Assembly (NCBI GenBank): GCA_900768045.1
Contig: CAAGBL010000095.1
Coordinates: forward strand, 8,454 to 72,453
DNA length: 64,000 bases
Direction of reading: 5' to 3'
DNA from: an uncultured Alistipes sp.
Lineage (GTDB): Bacteria; Bacteroidota; Bacteroidia; Bacteroidales; Rikenellaceae
This document shows positions 25,505-32,711 of the stretch, in pieces. Positions within the stretch are counted from its first letter, which is position 1, and each line of letters opens with the position of its first letter. The notes below the pieces were generated by a model. That model saw only the letters and a list, made by a program, of their open reading frames with translations. It searched no databases and was not told where the DNA came from. Both the position numbers and the translations under genes were made by a program.

Positions 25505-25586
25505 GGGGTGGCTGGGGAGTCGAACCCCTATCGCAATTCTTTATCTTGCAACCACATGGAAAAATGCTAATATGCCTTTACCACCC
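25505..25586 (-). tRNA. tRNA-like element 2 (unusual anticodon arm)
   Basis: It lies 4 bases upstream of element 1 on the same strand. The acceptor stem GGGTGGT/GCCACCC has seven pairs including one G-U. The T arm GGGG-TTCGACT-CCCC is perfect apart from the outermost pair. The anticodon-type stem TGCAA/TTGCG again encloses a 9-base loop, GATAAAGAA. The D arm is degenerate. No CCA is encoded. The shared 9-base loop ending AGAA suggests the two elements are related and not simply decayed copies of a host tRNA. Confidence 0.6.
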
Positions 25587-25595
25587 ATGTCTCAC

Positions 25596-25844
25596 TTACT
25601 TCATTGGCAACCCTCCTTTCGGTTTAATTGTTACATACTCTTCTATGATGTTTAGAGCATCCTTGTAGCTTTTAGCCTTTGATACCTTGTGCCGCATCTC
25701 TGCGTTGATAAGGGTGGCATTCCTCATAGACAATGAACCTCCCGCAAAGCCAAGCCTCTCAATAGCCTTGTTCGCCTCTAATAGTACGCAGAAGATATTG
25801 CCTTGTGGTCCATTAAAATCAATTTCAATAGTTGGCTTACTCAT
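25596..25844 (-). CDS. small early phage protein of unknown function
   Basis: The 82-residue protein begins MSKPTIEIDFNGPQGNIFCV. 'LLEANKAIERLGFAG' and 'YKDALNIIEEYVTIKPKG' suggest an alpha/beta fold. It lies one base from the GemA-like gene upstream and 9 bases before the tRNA-like pair. No domain is recognised. Confidence 0.65.
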   Translation of the reverse strand: MSKPTIEIDFNGPQGNIFCVLLEANKAIERLGFAGGSLSMRNATLINAEMRHKVSKAKSYKDALNIIEEYVTIKPKGGLPMK

Positions 25845-25845
25845 A

Positions 25846-26310
25846 CTAACTCGGTAACTGATGACGATTAGGGTTGAAAAATATGGGTATCGGACCTCGT
25901 ACCTTGGGTTTGCGTAGTATCGCTTCGAGCTTCGGAATTAGAGCCTCCAACTCATCTATTGTCAAGAGACCAAATGGCTTTCCTGAAATGCGGGGGTTCA
26001 TACAAAACTTATTGACCGCCGCAAAGGTCTTATCTGAGGTATCAACACCGAGACGCTGCATACGGTTCAGAACCGCCGAGCGAGCTTTGCGCAACCTTGC
26101 CTGATATGCTTCGCTGCTCTCACCCCTCTGCTTGCCTGATTGGAGACAGTCGCACATATCTTCGTACTCGGCAATGGTCATCTCCCGTAACGAGGAGGTA
26201 CGCCCATCAGTGAACTGCGACACCAGAACCTCCTTGTGCTGTTCGAGGTCGATGTGCTTCTCCTTTGCCAAGGCGTAGAACCTTGAATAGTTGCGTTTTC
26301 TCTTACTCAT
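25846..26310 (-). CDS. GemA-like early regulator (Mu gp16 family, DUF1018-like)
   Basis: The protein is 154 residues. It has the two-part layout of GemA proteins: a basic N-terminal helical region (SRFYALAKEKHIDLEQHKEV...SLREMTIAEYEDMC) and a second helical part ending 'NPRISGKPFGLLTIDELEALIPKL'. In Mu, GemA affects host gene expression and supercoiling. It overlaps the DUF4406 gene by 8 bases. Confidence 0.72.
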   Translation of the reverse strand: MSKRKRNYSRFYALAKEKHIDLEQHKEVLVSQFTDGRTSSLREMTIAEYEDMCDCLQSGKQRGESSEAYQARLRKARSAVLNRMQRLGVDTSDKTFAAVNKFCMNPRISGKPFGLLTIDELEALIPKLEAILRKPKVRGPIPIFFNPNRHQLPS

Positions 26311-26656
26311 AGCGCTCTAATTCTTGTGCCCCTGCTGGGCGGTTTTCGGGTGTTATCGTTGTATCAATGAATACAGGCATCTGACACTGTTTTGCCACAG
26401 CCAACTCTATCTTTGCCCCCTCACTTTCCAAATAATCAGGCAAGAGGTATATGGCATCACATCGAAGCAGTATCGAAATATCCTTGCCCATCTGGTCCTC
26501 CCACGCTGCATCCCAAGGCAAACCATTGTCAAGTGGGTTTTTCGGTTCTAACCCGAAGCGCTTTACTTTCGCGCACGCTCTTTGGAACTTTGATATTACT
26601 TCCGAAATCGGCAACCCTGATATCTTGCCGCTGATATAAATTGTTTTGATTTCCAT
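26303..26656 (-). CDS. DUF4406 / nucleoside deoxyribosyltransferase-like protein
   Basis: The protein is 117 residues. 'IYISGKISGLP' opens the Rossmann-like fold, 'PKNPLDNGLPWDAAWEDQMGKDI' and 'LLRCDAIYLLPDYLESEGAKIELAVA' complete the DUF4406 signature. The family is related to nucleoside 2-deoxyribosyltransferases, which swap bases on deoxyribose. A role in nucleotide metabolism or signalling during infection is possible. The final acidic motif 'SEGAKIELAVA' carries the likely catalytic Glu. Confidence 0.85.
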   Translation of the reverse strand: MEIKTIYISGKISGLPISEVISKFQRACAKVKRFGLEPKNPLDNGLPWDAAWEDQMGKDISILLRCDAIYLLPDYLESEGAKIELAVAKQCQMPVFIDTTITPENRPAGAQELERYE

Positions 26657-26659
26657 AGC

Positions 26660-27292
26660 TTATTGTTTTTGTGTTCTACCTTCCCAATATCTCTTTGCGC
26701 CATCTTCCCAGATGGTATATTCGCCTGTTGGCCCGATGAAGCGTCCTTTGCTAAATGCCTTGTACCCCTCTACCCATATTTTGAGCGATGCATCATACAT
26801 CATACGACCAGCTGGGCGACCATCGGGCATTCGCCCTTTGGTTTGGCTAACAAGAATTATAAGTTTATTCTTGTGGCGTTGGGTGAACTCCAAGAACTGC
26901 TTATAGGACATCTGTGTACATTGTACCGAGTCGATGACACAGAAGTCGGCAGAACGAGGCTTGGCGAGGCGTTCCGACAACTCCTCGAGCGTCATCTTGC
27001 CGTCTATCTGAAACCTGCTGCCACAGTCAGTCATACCGAGTCGGCGCAGGGTATTCTGCATCGTTAGGTCTGTTCCCTCCTCTTTGGAGAGGTAGATGCC
27101 TCGGAGTCCGAGGTTACAAAGAGCTTTGCAGAACAACACCACTGCCGAGGTCTTACCATTACCAGAATTACCCCAAAAGAACACCACGCCTGAACGACCT
27201 ATCGGACCGATGCAATTATCCCACGCACCCCCAAGTTCAAGCGTTTTGAACTTTTTGGCGAGGACTTGCTTTGCTGATAATGTGCGTGCCAT
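26660..27292 (-). CDS. RecA-like P-loop ATPase of the transposition module
   Basis: The protein is 210 residues. Walker A 'WGNSGNGKTSA' (about residues 40-50), Walker B 'ADFCVIDSVQCT' and a sensor segment 'KLIILVSQTKGRMPDGRPAG' match the RecA/KaiC/DnaB-type core, different from the AAA+ core of the adjacent MuB-like protein. It may load replication proteins or remodel the transpososome. It follows the MuB-like gene after a 34-base gap that contains an 11-bp repeat. Confidence 0.82.
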   Translation of the reverse strand: MARTLSAKQVLAKKFKTLELGGAWDNCIGPIGRSGVVFFWGNSGNGKTSAVVLFCKALCNLGLRGIYLSKEEGTDLTMQNTLRRLGMTDCGSRFQIDGKMTLEELSERLAKPRSADFCVIDSVQCTQMSYKQFLEFTQRHKNKLIILVSQTKGRMPDGRPAGRMMYDASLKIWVEGYKAFSKGRFIGPTGEYTIWEDGAKRYWEGRTQKQ

Positions 27293-27330
27293 TTGAATAG
27301 CGTTTGAATAGTGTTTGAATAGCGTTTTAG
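27292..27330 (+). repeat. 11-bp phased TTTGAA-type repeat, site D
   Basis: TTTGAA hexamers start at 27,292, 27,303 and 27,314, and TTTTAG at 27,325, all 11 bp apart; the first three units read TTTGAATAGCG or TTTGAATAGTG. They fill the gap between the MuB-like gene and the second ATPase gene. Relative to those genes the motif is in the opposite orientation (TTCAAA) compared with sites A-C. Confidence 0.75.
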
Positions 27331-28211
27331 AGTCGTGATGCTGCCAATATGCGGAGCTGCTTGTGAATCTCCTTTTTCACTCGGCGGATATCGAAGTCTG
27401 CCAACTTTGCATCGGCTACCACCTTGTTAATGTTCTCATCAGCGGTGAGCCCATTGGCAATGCAGATGGCTCTGACCTCAAACTCGTTCACTTTGGTCAG
27501 CTGCACGAAACGGCGACAGATACGAGAGTACATCTCGGCGTAGCCCTTACGGTCTGCTGCCACGCCTCGGTTGATACGCTTCTCAATGTAAGGGGTTGAG
27601 AGGAACACCATACCACACTTATCCTCCAACGCATTGTAGAGCGAGATATAATAGTACATTACCGAGTCGGTCAGTTTATCACCCTCGTCAAAGATGAGAA
27701 GCGGGTGGTCGAGCGTTACCAGCTCGGCGGTGATAGCAGCCAAGGTCTCACGCACGGTCAAGCCCTCGGTACGAATACCAATCTTGCGGGCGAGCTCACG
27801 CACAAAGTCTGACTTATGCATATCCTCCGAGCAAGGCAGATAAAATACATTCTTGTGTCCTCGGGCGTAGATGGTGGCTGCGGTAGTCTTACCAATACCT
27901 GCAGCACCAACAATCCACGATACATTCTGGTACTGCTGGGCATCTTCAAGGAAGGTGCTAACATCTTTGAACGCTGCGGTACCACACAACTGCCAACCAT
28001 CGACTTTGTTCGACTCAATTTGCGAGCGTATATTGCAGAACATCTCGTCGCTGATGTTCTCAAACTTGCCCTTCAAGATGGCGTTTACGGTTCCTGCACT
28101 TGTGCCTTTGAGCGAGTTCGCTGCTTTGGCTTGACTTGGGTAACGGCTAACATACTCGGCCAACTTCTCCGATATAGCCTGTTTCTGCTCGAATGATAAT
28201 TGTTGTGTCAT
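27327..28211 (-). CDS. transposition target-selection ATPase (MuB-like, AAA+)
   Basis: The protein is 294 residues. An N-terminal helix-turn-helix region (residues 1-50) as in MuB is followed by an AAA+ core with Walker A 'VGAAGIGKTTA' (about 101-111) and Walker B 'LLIFDEGDKL' (D175, E176). A C-terminal helical domain closes the protein. MuB binds target DNA with ATP and stimulates the MuA transposase. Gene order (after the transposase) matches Mu. Confidence 0.93.
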   Translation of the reverse strand: MTQQLSFEQKQAISEKLAEYVSRYPSQAKAANSLKGTSAGTVNAILKGKFENISDEMFCNIRSQIESNKVDGWQLCGTAAFKDVSTFLEDAQQYQNVSWIVGAAGIGKTTAATIYARGHKNVFYLPCSEDMHKSDFVRELARKIGIRTEGLTVRETLAAITAELVTLDHPLLIFDEGDKLTDSVMYYYISLYNALEDKCGMVFLSTPYIEKRINRGVAADRKGYAEMYSRICRRFVQLTKVNEFEVRAICIANGLTADENINKVVADAKLADFDIRRVKKEIHKQLRILAASRL

Positions 28212-28227
28212 ATCTCAAAATTTTTGA

Positions 28228-30258
28228 TTAAAGTCTGTTCAATGCTGCCATAGGGTCGTAGTCCATATTGCTGACCGCCTTGGTGAATTCTCCCAACGAT
28301 ATCGGCTCAATACTCTGCTCGGCTGGTACCACTACCAGAGAGTCAGCAAGGCGCTCGTATTCTCTCTCTGATATACCTTTGGCTGCAGGGGTACGAAGTC
28401 CTCGCTGTTCAGGAGCAACACCGTGCTCCATTTCGAGGGCGTGAGCCTCCACCTGTCGGCGTATGCGTTCACGCTTGTTAGCCTCATCATTCCAGCGGAT
28501 AAAGTCCATTTCGCCCTCCTGCTGCTCTTGTATTGCCCTGTGTATTGTGAGGTATGGGTATGCCATTGTCTCAAAGCGTAAGCCCATAGGGTTTTCGGTG
28601 TAGAGCATTGCACGGTCAAGTTTCTGCGGGTCGAAGCGAACAAAGAACTCTCGCCCTGTGTTACGACTACGCCACTCCATATCGGGCATACCATCCTCGG
28701 TAAGCACCTCAAAGGTGTACTCCTGCTTCTGATATTGAATTTTGATACCGCCATTTGTGAACACGCTTGGGCGGTCTGTGCGAATCCAGAACAGGTCCAC
28801 CATATCGTGCTCGGATACTGCCACCGCCTCGGGGTTTACACTATCCCTATACATCTTCTCACGAGCGATACCTGTTGAGTGATGAGCCGAGGCGTTCCAC
28901 TCCTGACGAGCCGTAGCATAAGCCACCATCAACTCATCGTATGTGTATAACTGCTCCTTGTTCGCCTCGATGAACTCTCGGTTGATTTTCCACGCCTCCT
29001 TTGACGAGATATTACCGCCTGTAAATCGCCAATCCTTATGGAGTACCTGCTGCTGGAACCTACCAAATACAGACTCAATGCTCTTGCCCTGTGCATTATA
29101 TGGGGCTGTTGGGCGAGCTACTCGACAGATTGATGAGAAGAACTGCTTTGCAATAGCCTTCTTCTGACCGCCCTGATTATCGGTTACAATCTCAAATGGT
29201 TTGTGTCCAGCGGTCTCAATAGCCATACGGAAAGCTCGATATTGAGCATCGAAGTTCTCGGTTTGGCTGATGTGATATCCAAGCAGCATCTCGCTATACG
29301 CATCAATGACCTCATAGACCTGTACCGAGCGCATTACCAACTTTCCGCCCTCGTATGCCTTATAGTAGAGGTTGAGCTTCGTACCATCACCATACCACAA
29401 GGCATCGCGTACCATCGGCATCTCGGTCTTGTGCTGACGAGCAAAGAGTTTTTTAGCCTCGTACTCACCATACACTGCATCATACCACAAAGGCTTAACC
29501 TCGGGGCGTTCCAGATATGACAACAGAGCGTTCTTTGAGCGTAGCGGTTTCCAGCCCTTACGCTCTGCTATACGGTTGAACTCTTCGAGGATCTGCTGTG
29601 TTGTATAGACAGGAATATGGCAACGGCGCAGGGCGATAATCTGACGACCTGCCTCCTTGGTTATCTTCAAGGTGTTGCCATTGCCGAACTTACCAGATAC
29701 GAGGCAGATGTAACCCTCGCTGGTATATTGGCGCAACTTATCACGCAGACGAGCTTCGCTCTTTGGGAGGGTGTGATTGTACACCTCACGAAGTTGCTCC
29801 GCCTGTGCGAAGATATTAGCCCAAATAACCGGGGTGTTATTGTTGCACGCTCGGCGCATTGCCTTCTGTGTGTTGAGCGAGTCTCGGAGAGCATTAAGCA
29901 CTCGTGCGTTGATGATGTACTCCTCTTGCTTATCCTCTGGGATACTCTCGCCATTGGCGAGCTTATGAGTGCGGAAAAACTCCTGCGCTGCCATATCTTG
30001 GGGCAGCGATATCTCCTCTCGTTTCATTATGGTTTCGGGGTCGCCATACTTCGCCTCGAAACGCTCACGGAAGCGCAATGGTAGCGAACTGTACTCTATC
30101 AAAGCATACGAGCCAAGACCCTTGCCCTGACGCAGCACATTGAAATTACCCTTGCTGGCATTCCACTTGTACACAGAGAGACTCATCACAGCCTCGCCAT
30201 CGTCAGCTCTTGTAAGGTCTTGGACCGTAACCGCTATTATCTTACCGTAAAACTCCAT
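28228..30258 (-). CDS. phage transposase (MuA-like, rve/DDE)
   Basis: From MEFYGKIIAVTVQDLTRADD at 30,256-30,258 the protein has 676 residues. A longer reading to 30,339 is rejected because it would use a tRNA-like element. DDE residues: D291 (WYGDGTKL), D360 (IVTDNQGGQ) and E395 (GKSIESVFG), with 34 residues between the last two. N-terminal DNA-binding domains (residues 1-260) and a C-terminal beta-barrel/MuB-interaction part (from about 480) complete the MuA layout. It cuts and joins the phage ends. Confidence 0.95.
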   Translation of the reverse strand: MEFYGKIIAVTVQDLTRADDGEAVMSLSVYKWNASKGNFNVLRQGKGLGSYALIEYSSLPLRFRERFEAKYGDPETIMKREEISLPQDMAAQEFFRTHKLANGESIPEDKQEEYIINARVLNALRDSLNTQKAMRRACNNNTPVIWANIFAQAEQLREVYNHTLPKSEARLRDKLRQYTSEGYICLVSGKFGNGNTLKITKEAGRQIIALRRCHIPVYTTQQILEEFNRIAERKGWKPLRSKNALLSYLERPEVKPLWYDAVYGEYEAKKLFARQHKTEMPMVRDALWYGDGTKLNLYYKAYEGGKLVMRSVQVYEVIDAYSEMLLGYHISQTENFDAQYRAFRMAIETAGHKPFEIVTDNQGGQKKAIAKQFFSSICRVARPTAPYNAQGKSIESVFGRFQQQVLHKDWRFTGGNISSKEAWKINREFIEANKEQLYTYDELMVAYATARQEWNASAHHSTGIAREKMYRDSVNPEAVAVSEHDMVDLFWIRTDRPSVFTNGGIKIQYQKQEYTFEVLTEDGMPDMEWRSRNTGREFFVRFDPQKLDRAMLYTENPMGLRFETMAYPYLTIHRAIQEQQEGEMDFIRWNDEANKRERIRRQVEAHALEMEHGVAPEQRGLRTPAAKGISEREYERLADSLVVVPAEQSIEPISLGEFTKAVSNMDYDPMAALNRL

Positions 30259-30279
30259 TGTGGTTCTCTTTTTGTTTAG

Positions 30280-30367
30280 ATCCTGCATCGGGGCTCGAAC
30301 CCGAACCTGCAACTCCTCGACTGTGCACCGCCGACTCATTGCCGCACTACCATTGTGCTATGCAGGA
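30280..30367 (-). tRNA. tRNA-like element 3 in the transposase leader
   Basis: Minus-strand structure: perfect 7-bp acceptor stem TCCTGCA/TGCAGGA, linker TA, perfect D arm GCAC-AATGGTA-GTGC with the conserved GG, and perfect T arm TCGGG-TTCGAGC-CCCGA. The region between D and T arms is 39 bases, too long for a standard arm plus short variable loop, and no convincing anticodon stem was found. Discriminator U; no CCA. It ends 21 bases before the transposase ATG. The top half would be a good substrate for RNase P and RNase Z. Confidence 0.7.
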
Positions 30368-30409
30368 GAAAATCGCTACATCTGTGCTGTCATCTACAAA
30401 CTTGGCGAT

Positions 30410-30631
30410 TTATATACAGCCAACTGACAGACCGTGCTCGTCCATCTGGCAAGTGAAGCCATCGCTTATCAACTTAGTCACTACACTTGGGCAACAGCGT
30501 GTGATGTGAATAGTCCATTTAGTGGTACCGAGGTCGCCCACAAAATGGTTCTTGGGCATATTGATTTTTATCTCTGTTGAGTGGTGCTGGGCTATGATAA
30601 CCATCGCTTTGTTAAACTGTTCGTGTGTCAT
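30410..30631 (-). CDS. small early phage protein
   Basis: The protein is 73 residues and begins MTHEQFNKAMVIIAQHHSTE. An alpha/beta pattern with 'LGTTKWTIHITRCCPSVVTK' suggests a compact domain. It lies 4 bases after the coiled-coil gene and 42 bases upstream of tRNA-like element 3. Function unknown. Confidence 0.6.
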   Translation of the reverse strand: MTHEQFNKAMVIIAQHHSTEIKINMPKNHFVGDLGTTKWTIHITRCCPSVVTKLISDGFTCQMDEHGLSVGCI

Positions 30632-30635
30632 ATTG

Positions 30636-30884
30636 CTAATCGTTAAAAGTTATATCGTTAATGTTTCGGAGACCGGCGATTGTATTAGTGAGCATATTCA
30701 CATACTGCGTAAGCTCGTGATTGCGCCTCCATAGGTTGTCGTATCGCTCCATCTTCTCAGGGTCGGCGTCTGGGTATATTACACGATGTGATTTTACCAG
30801 CTCCGCCTGTTCTGCTCGGTTGCGGGCATACTCTCGGCGTGCCTTCGCAATCCTATTTTCGAGGTCCTTGATTATCTTCTCCAT
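30636..30884 (-). CDS. small coiled-coil early phage protein
   Basis: The protein is 82 residues. Almost the whole length is helical: 'IKDLENRIAKARREYARNRA' and 'NHELTQYVNMLTNTIAGLRN' flank a short loop (VIYPDADPEKMER), giving a helical hairpin. Its start overlaps the upstream gene by 32 bases in another frame. Function unknown. Confidence 0.62.
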   Translation of the reverse strand: MEKIIKDLENRIAKARREYARNRAEQAELVKSHRVIYPDADPEKMERYDNLWRRNHELTQYVNMLTNTIAGLRNINDITFND

Positions 30885-31098
30885 TGCTCTTCTTTGTTTT
30901 GATTTTACCGATAGTAGGCCACTTGGGGCAACCGTACGATACGCATAGGCTGTATATCATACCACTGACAAACTCCTGCGTTGCATTGAACTCAATGCCC
31001 CTATCCGGGATATACTGAAACTCCACCTTATAGGTCAGCAGGTAATAAGAAACCTTACCCAAATAGTTTGTCGCCAAGTATCTACTCTCTTTTGCCAT
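30853..31098 (-). CDS. small early phage protein
   Basis: The 81-residue protein begins MAKESRYLATNYLGKVSYYL. It is Tyr-rich with a beta pattern and a Lys-rich C-terminus. It lies 2-3 bases after the HTH regulator gene and overlaps the next gene by 32 bases. Function unknown. Confidence 0.6.
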   Translation of the reverse strand: MAKESRYLATNYLGKVSYYLLTYKVEFQYIPDRGIEFNATQEFVSGMIYSLCVSYGCPKWPTIGKIKTKKSNGEDNQGPRK

Positions 31099-31100
31099 AC

Positions 31101-31511
31101 CTACTCCTCGTTTAGTGTATCAGACAACGACTGCGCTTCATATACGATGCGTGTCCAATCACGCAACAGCACCTTCTCAAACACCTTGATAACTTCGCCA
31201 TCGCACGAGATGGTTGCAATCTCCTTCTTGTTTTCAAACTCCACTCGAACATTGTTCGGGAAGGTTTGAATAATACCGAGTACCGTGCCCTCGCCGTGTA
31301 TATACTTGGTCTCACAGTTCGGCATAAAGCCTTCGGGAGTCTGGAAGTTGTTTTTCACAACACCCCCCATGTTTAGAGCAGCCTTACGGATTTTCTTTGC
31401 CAAGTCGCTATCCGTAACATAATTCAGAGCTGCCCAAATCGTCTGTCTGCTCTTGCCAAAGAGGCGTGCCAACTGAGCCTTCTTTGCGTTTGGTAAATCG
31501 ATGAACTTCAT
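31101..31511 (-). CDS. HTH DNA-binding regulator, first early gene
   Basis: The protein is 136 residues. Residues 5-30 (LPNAKKAQLARLFGKSRQTI) form a helix-turn-helix, followed by 'AALNYVTDSDLAKKIRKAAL'. It occupies the place of Ner in Mu, the early negative regulator transcribed divergently from the repressor gene. The C-terminal half has a small beta fold (TVLGIIQTFPNNVRVEFENK). Control of early transcription from the shared 31.5-31.66 kb region is inferred. Confidence 0.75.
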   Translation of the reverse strand: MKFIDLPNAKKAQLARLFGKSRQTIWAALNYVTDSDLAKKIRKAALNMGGVVKNNFQTPEGFMPNCETKYIHGEGTVLGIIQTFPNNVRVEFENKKEIATISCDGEVIKVFEKVLLRDWTRIVYEAQSLSDTLNEE

Positions 31512-31538
31512 ATCCTATTCTTTATTAGTAAATATCCT

Positions 31539-31569
31539 ATTGTTTAATCGATAAAAATCATTACCTTTG
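31539..31569 (+). promoter_or_regulatory. candidate repressor promoter
   Basis: ATTG (31,539-31,542), 19 bases, then TACCTTTG (31,562-31,569): a close match to the Bacteroidota TTTG-n19-TAnnTTTG promoter. The predicted start at about 31,576 falls in the operator at 31,574-31,592, which would give autoregulation. The leader to the repressor ATG is about 80 bases. Confidence 0.6.
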
Positions 31570-31573
31570 TTCC

Positions 31574-31592
31574 CGTCTTAACTGTTAAGACG
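31574..31592. promoter_or_regulatory. palindromic operator between repressor and early operon
   Basis: CGTCTTAA-CTG-TTAAGACG is a perfect 8-bp inverted repeat with a 3-base centre. It lies in the divergent region of the repressor and early genes. A second inverted pair, ATATTAG/CTAATAT, lies at about 31,599-31,623. It is the best candidate binding site for the S24 repressor. Confidence 0.75.
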
Positions 31593-31657
31593 ATGCAATA
31601 TTAGTAGTTTATTTTCTAATATACAAATTATTTGCGAGATTTTTTTCTATTATTTTT

Positions 31658-32344
31658 ATGGGAGCGATAGAGAGATTACGCCAATTTGTTGAGTATAAAG
31701 GAATTAGCAAATATCAATTTTACAAGGCAACAGGTCTTGCAAATGGGTATCTTGACAGAGATGGCAGTATTGGTAGTGATAAATGCGAGAAGATAATCTC
31801 GCAATATCCAGAAATAAGTTTAGAGTGGTTAGTTCTTGGCGTAGGGGATATGCTAAGGGAATGTAACATCTCAGCACCAACAATACAAGAGCAGTTTCCC
31901 CTTCGCACGGATCGAACCATAGGGTTGCAGAGCATCCCGCTTTACGAACTTGATGCGACTGCGGGATTAGTGTCTTTATTCGATACGGAAACACGCCATA
32001 TACCAATCAACCATTTGCAGATACCTGACCTCCCTCCGTGCGATGGAGCTCTATATGTGCGAGGCGACTCAATGTATCCTCTGCTAAAAAGCGGCGACAT
32101 CGTACTATATAAAGAGATACCCAACGGAGTGCAGAGCATCCTCTGGGGCGAGATGTATCTGCTGTCGTTCACCCTTGATGGCGAAGACTATATTACTATT
32201 AAGTATATACAGAAGGGGGATGATGAGCGCACTGTGCGCCTTGTTAGCCACAACCCACATCACTCGCCAAAGGATATACCGGCAGACTCTATTCGAGCGC
32301 TGGCACTTGTCAAGGCAAGTGTACGCTTCAACACAATGGGATAG
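31658..32344 (+). CDS. phage repressor (HTH plus S24/LexA-type peptidase)
   Basis: The protein is 228 residues. Residues 5-60 are an HTH of the CI type (GISKYQFYKATGLANGYLDR). From about residue 95 the S24 domain shows catalytic Ser in 'VRGDSMYPLLKSGDIVL' and Lys in 'DYITIKYIQKG'. The cleavage site should be an Ala-Gly or similar, and 'LDATAGLVS' (about residue 105) fits. It maintains lysogeny and would self-cleave on RecA filament formation. Strong terminator at 32,402-32,438. Confidence 0.93.
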   Translation: MGAIERLRQFVEYKGISKYQFYKATGLANGYLDRDGSIGSDKCEKIISQYPEISLEWLVLGVGDMLRECNISAPTIQEQFPLRTDRTIGLQSIPLYELDATAGLVSLFDTETRHIPINHLQIPDLPPCDGALYVRGDSMYPLLKSGDIVLYKEIPNGVQSILWGEMYLLSFTLDGEDYITIKYIQKGDDERTVRLVSHNPHHSPKDIPADSIRALALVKASVRFNTMG

Positions 32345-32401
32345 CGTTTGTTCAGGAAGTTATCTTAACGATGATACGCTTTTCACACACTTTTTATACA
32401 C

Positions 32402-32438
32402 AAAAACAGCGAGGTACGCAATGTATCTCGCTGTTTTT
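32402..32438 (+). terminator. repressor terminator
   Basis: AAAAACAGCGAG (32,402-32,413) and CTCGCTGTTTTT (32,427-32,438) form a perfect 12-bp stem with a 13-base loop and end in a T run. The A and T runs make it bidirectional. Confidence 0.88.
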
Positions 32439-32580
32439 CATTACATTCCCACGATATTCAAGGGTAATTTTGCGTGCGTTTTTATGTAGTTAAGGGGTAG
32501 TTTGAGCGCAATTTTCTGCACAAATTCGGGGGCATTTTGTCATTAAGTAGCATTTTGAGCGTCAAAATTTACACAAAAAA

Positions 32581-32672
32581 CTATCCCTAAACCTATCCCT
32601 AACGCATACATTTCGTTTTGAACTTGCAAAAATAGGCTATCCCTAAACTCAACCCTAAACCTATCCCTAAAC
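32581..32672. repeat. 12-bp direct repeat array CTATCCCTAAAC
   Basis: Units at 32,581-32,592, 32,593-32,603 (one base short), 32,637-32,648, 32,649-32,660 (diverged at the first four bases) and 32,661-32,672. The last three are exactly head to tail. One putative transposase site (32,608-32,619) lies between the two clusters. Confidence 0.8.
32608..32619. repeat. putative transposase-binding site, copy 3 (innermost)
   Basis: ACATTTCGTTTT, identical to copies at 32,976 and 33,070. It is about 460 bp from the phage tip and lies between the two clusters of the 12-bp array. Confidence 0.55.
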
Positions 32673-32711
32673 TCAATTATTCGGGGAGGGGCAAGGGTGC
32701 AATCACCGCTA

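Noticed and set aside
30259..30339. N-terminal extension of the transposase frame
   Set aside because: It is encoded by tRNA-like element 3 and its residues are not protein-like; the ATG at 30,258 starts a normal MuA-type N-terminus.
32637..32672. CCCTAA-containing repeat resembling telomeric DNA
   Set aside because: The period is 12 bp, the array is short and it lies inside a bacterial prophage end; the resemblance is coincidental.
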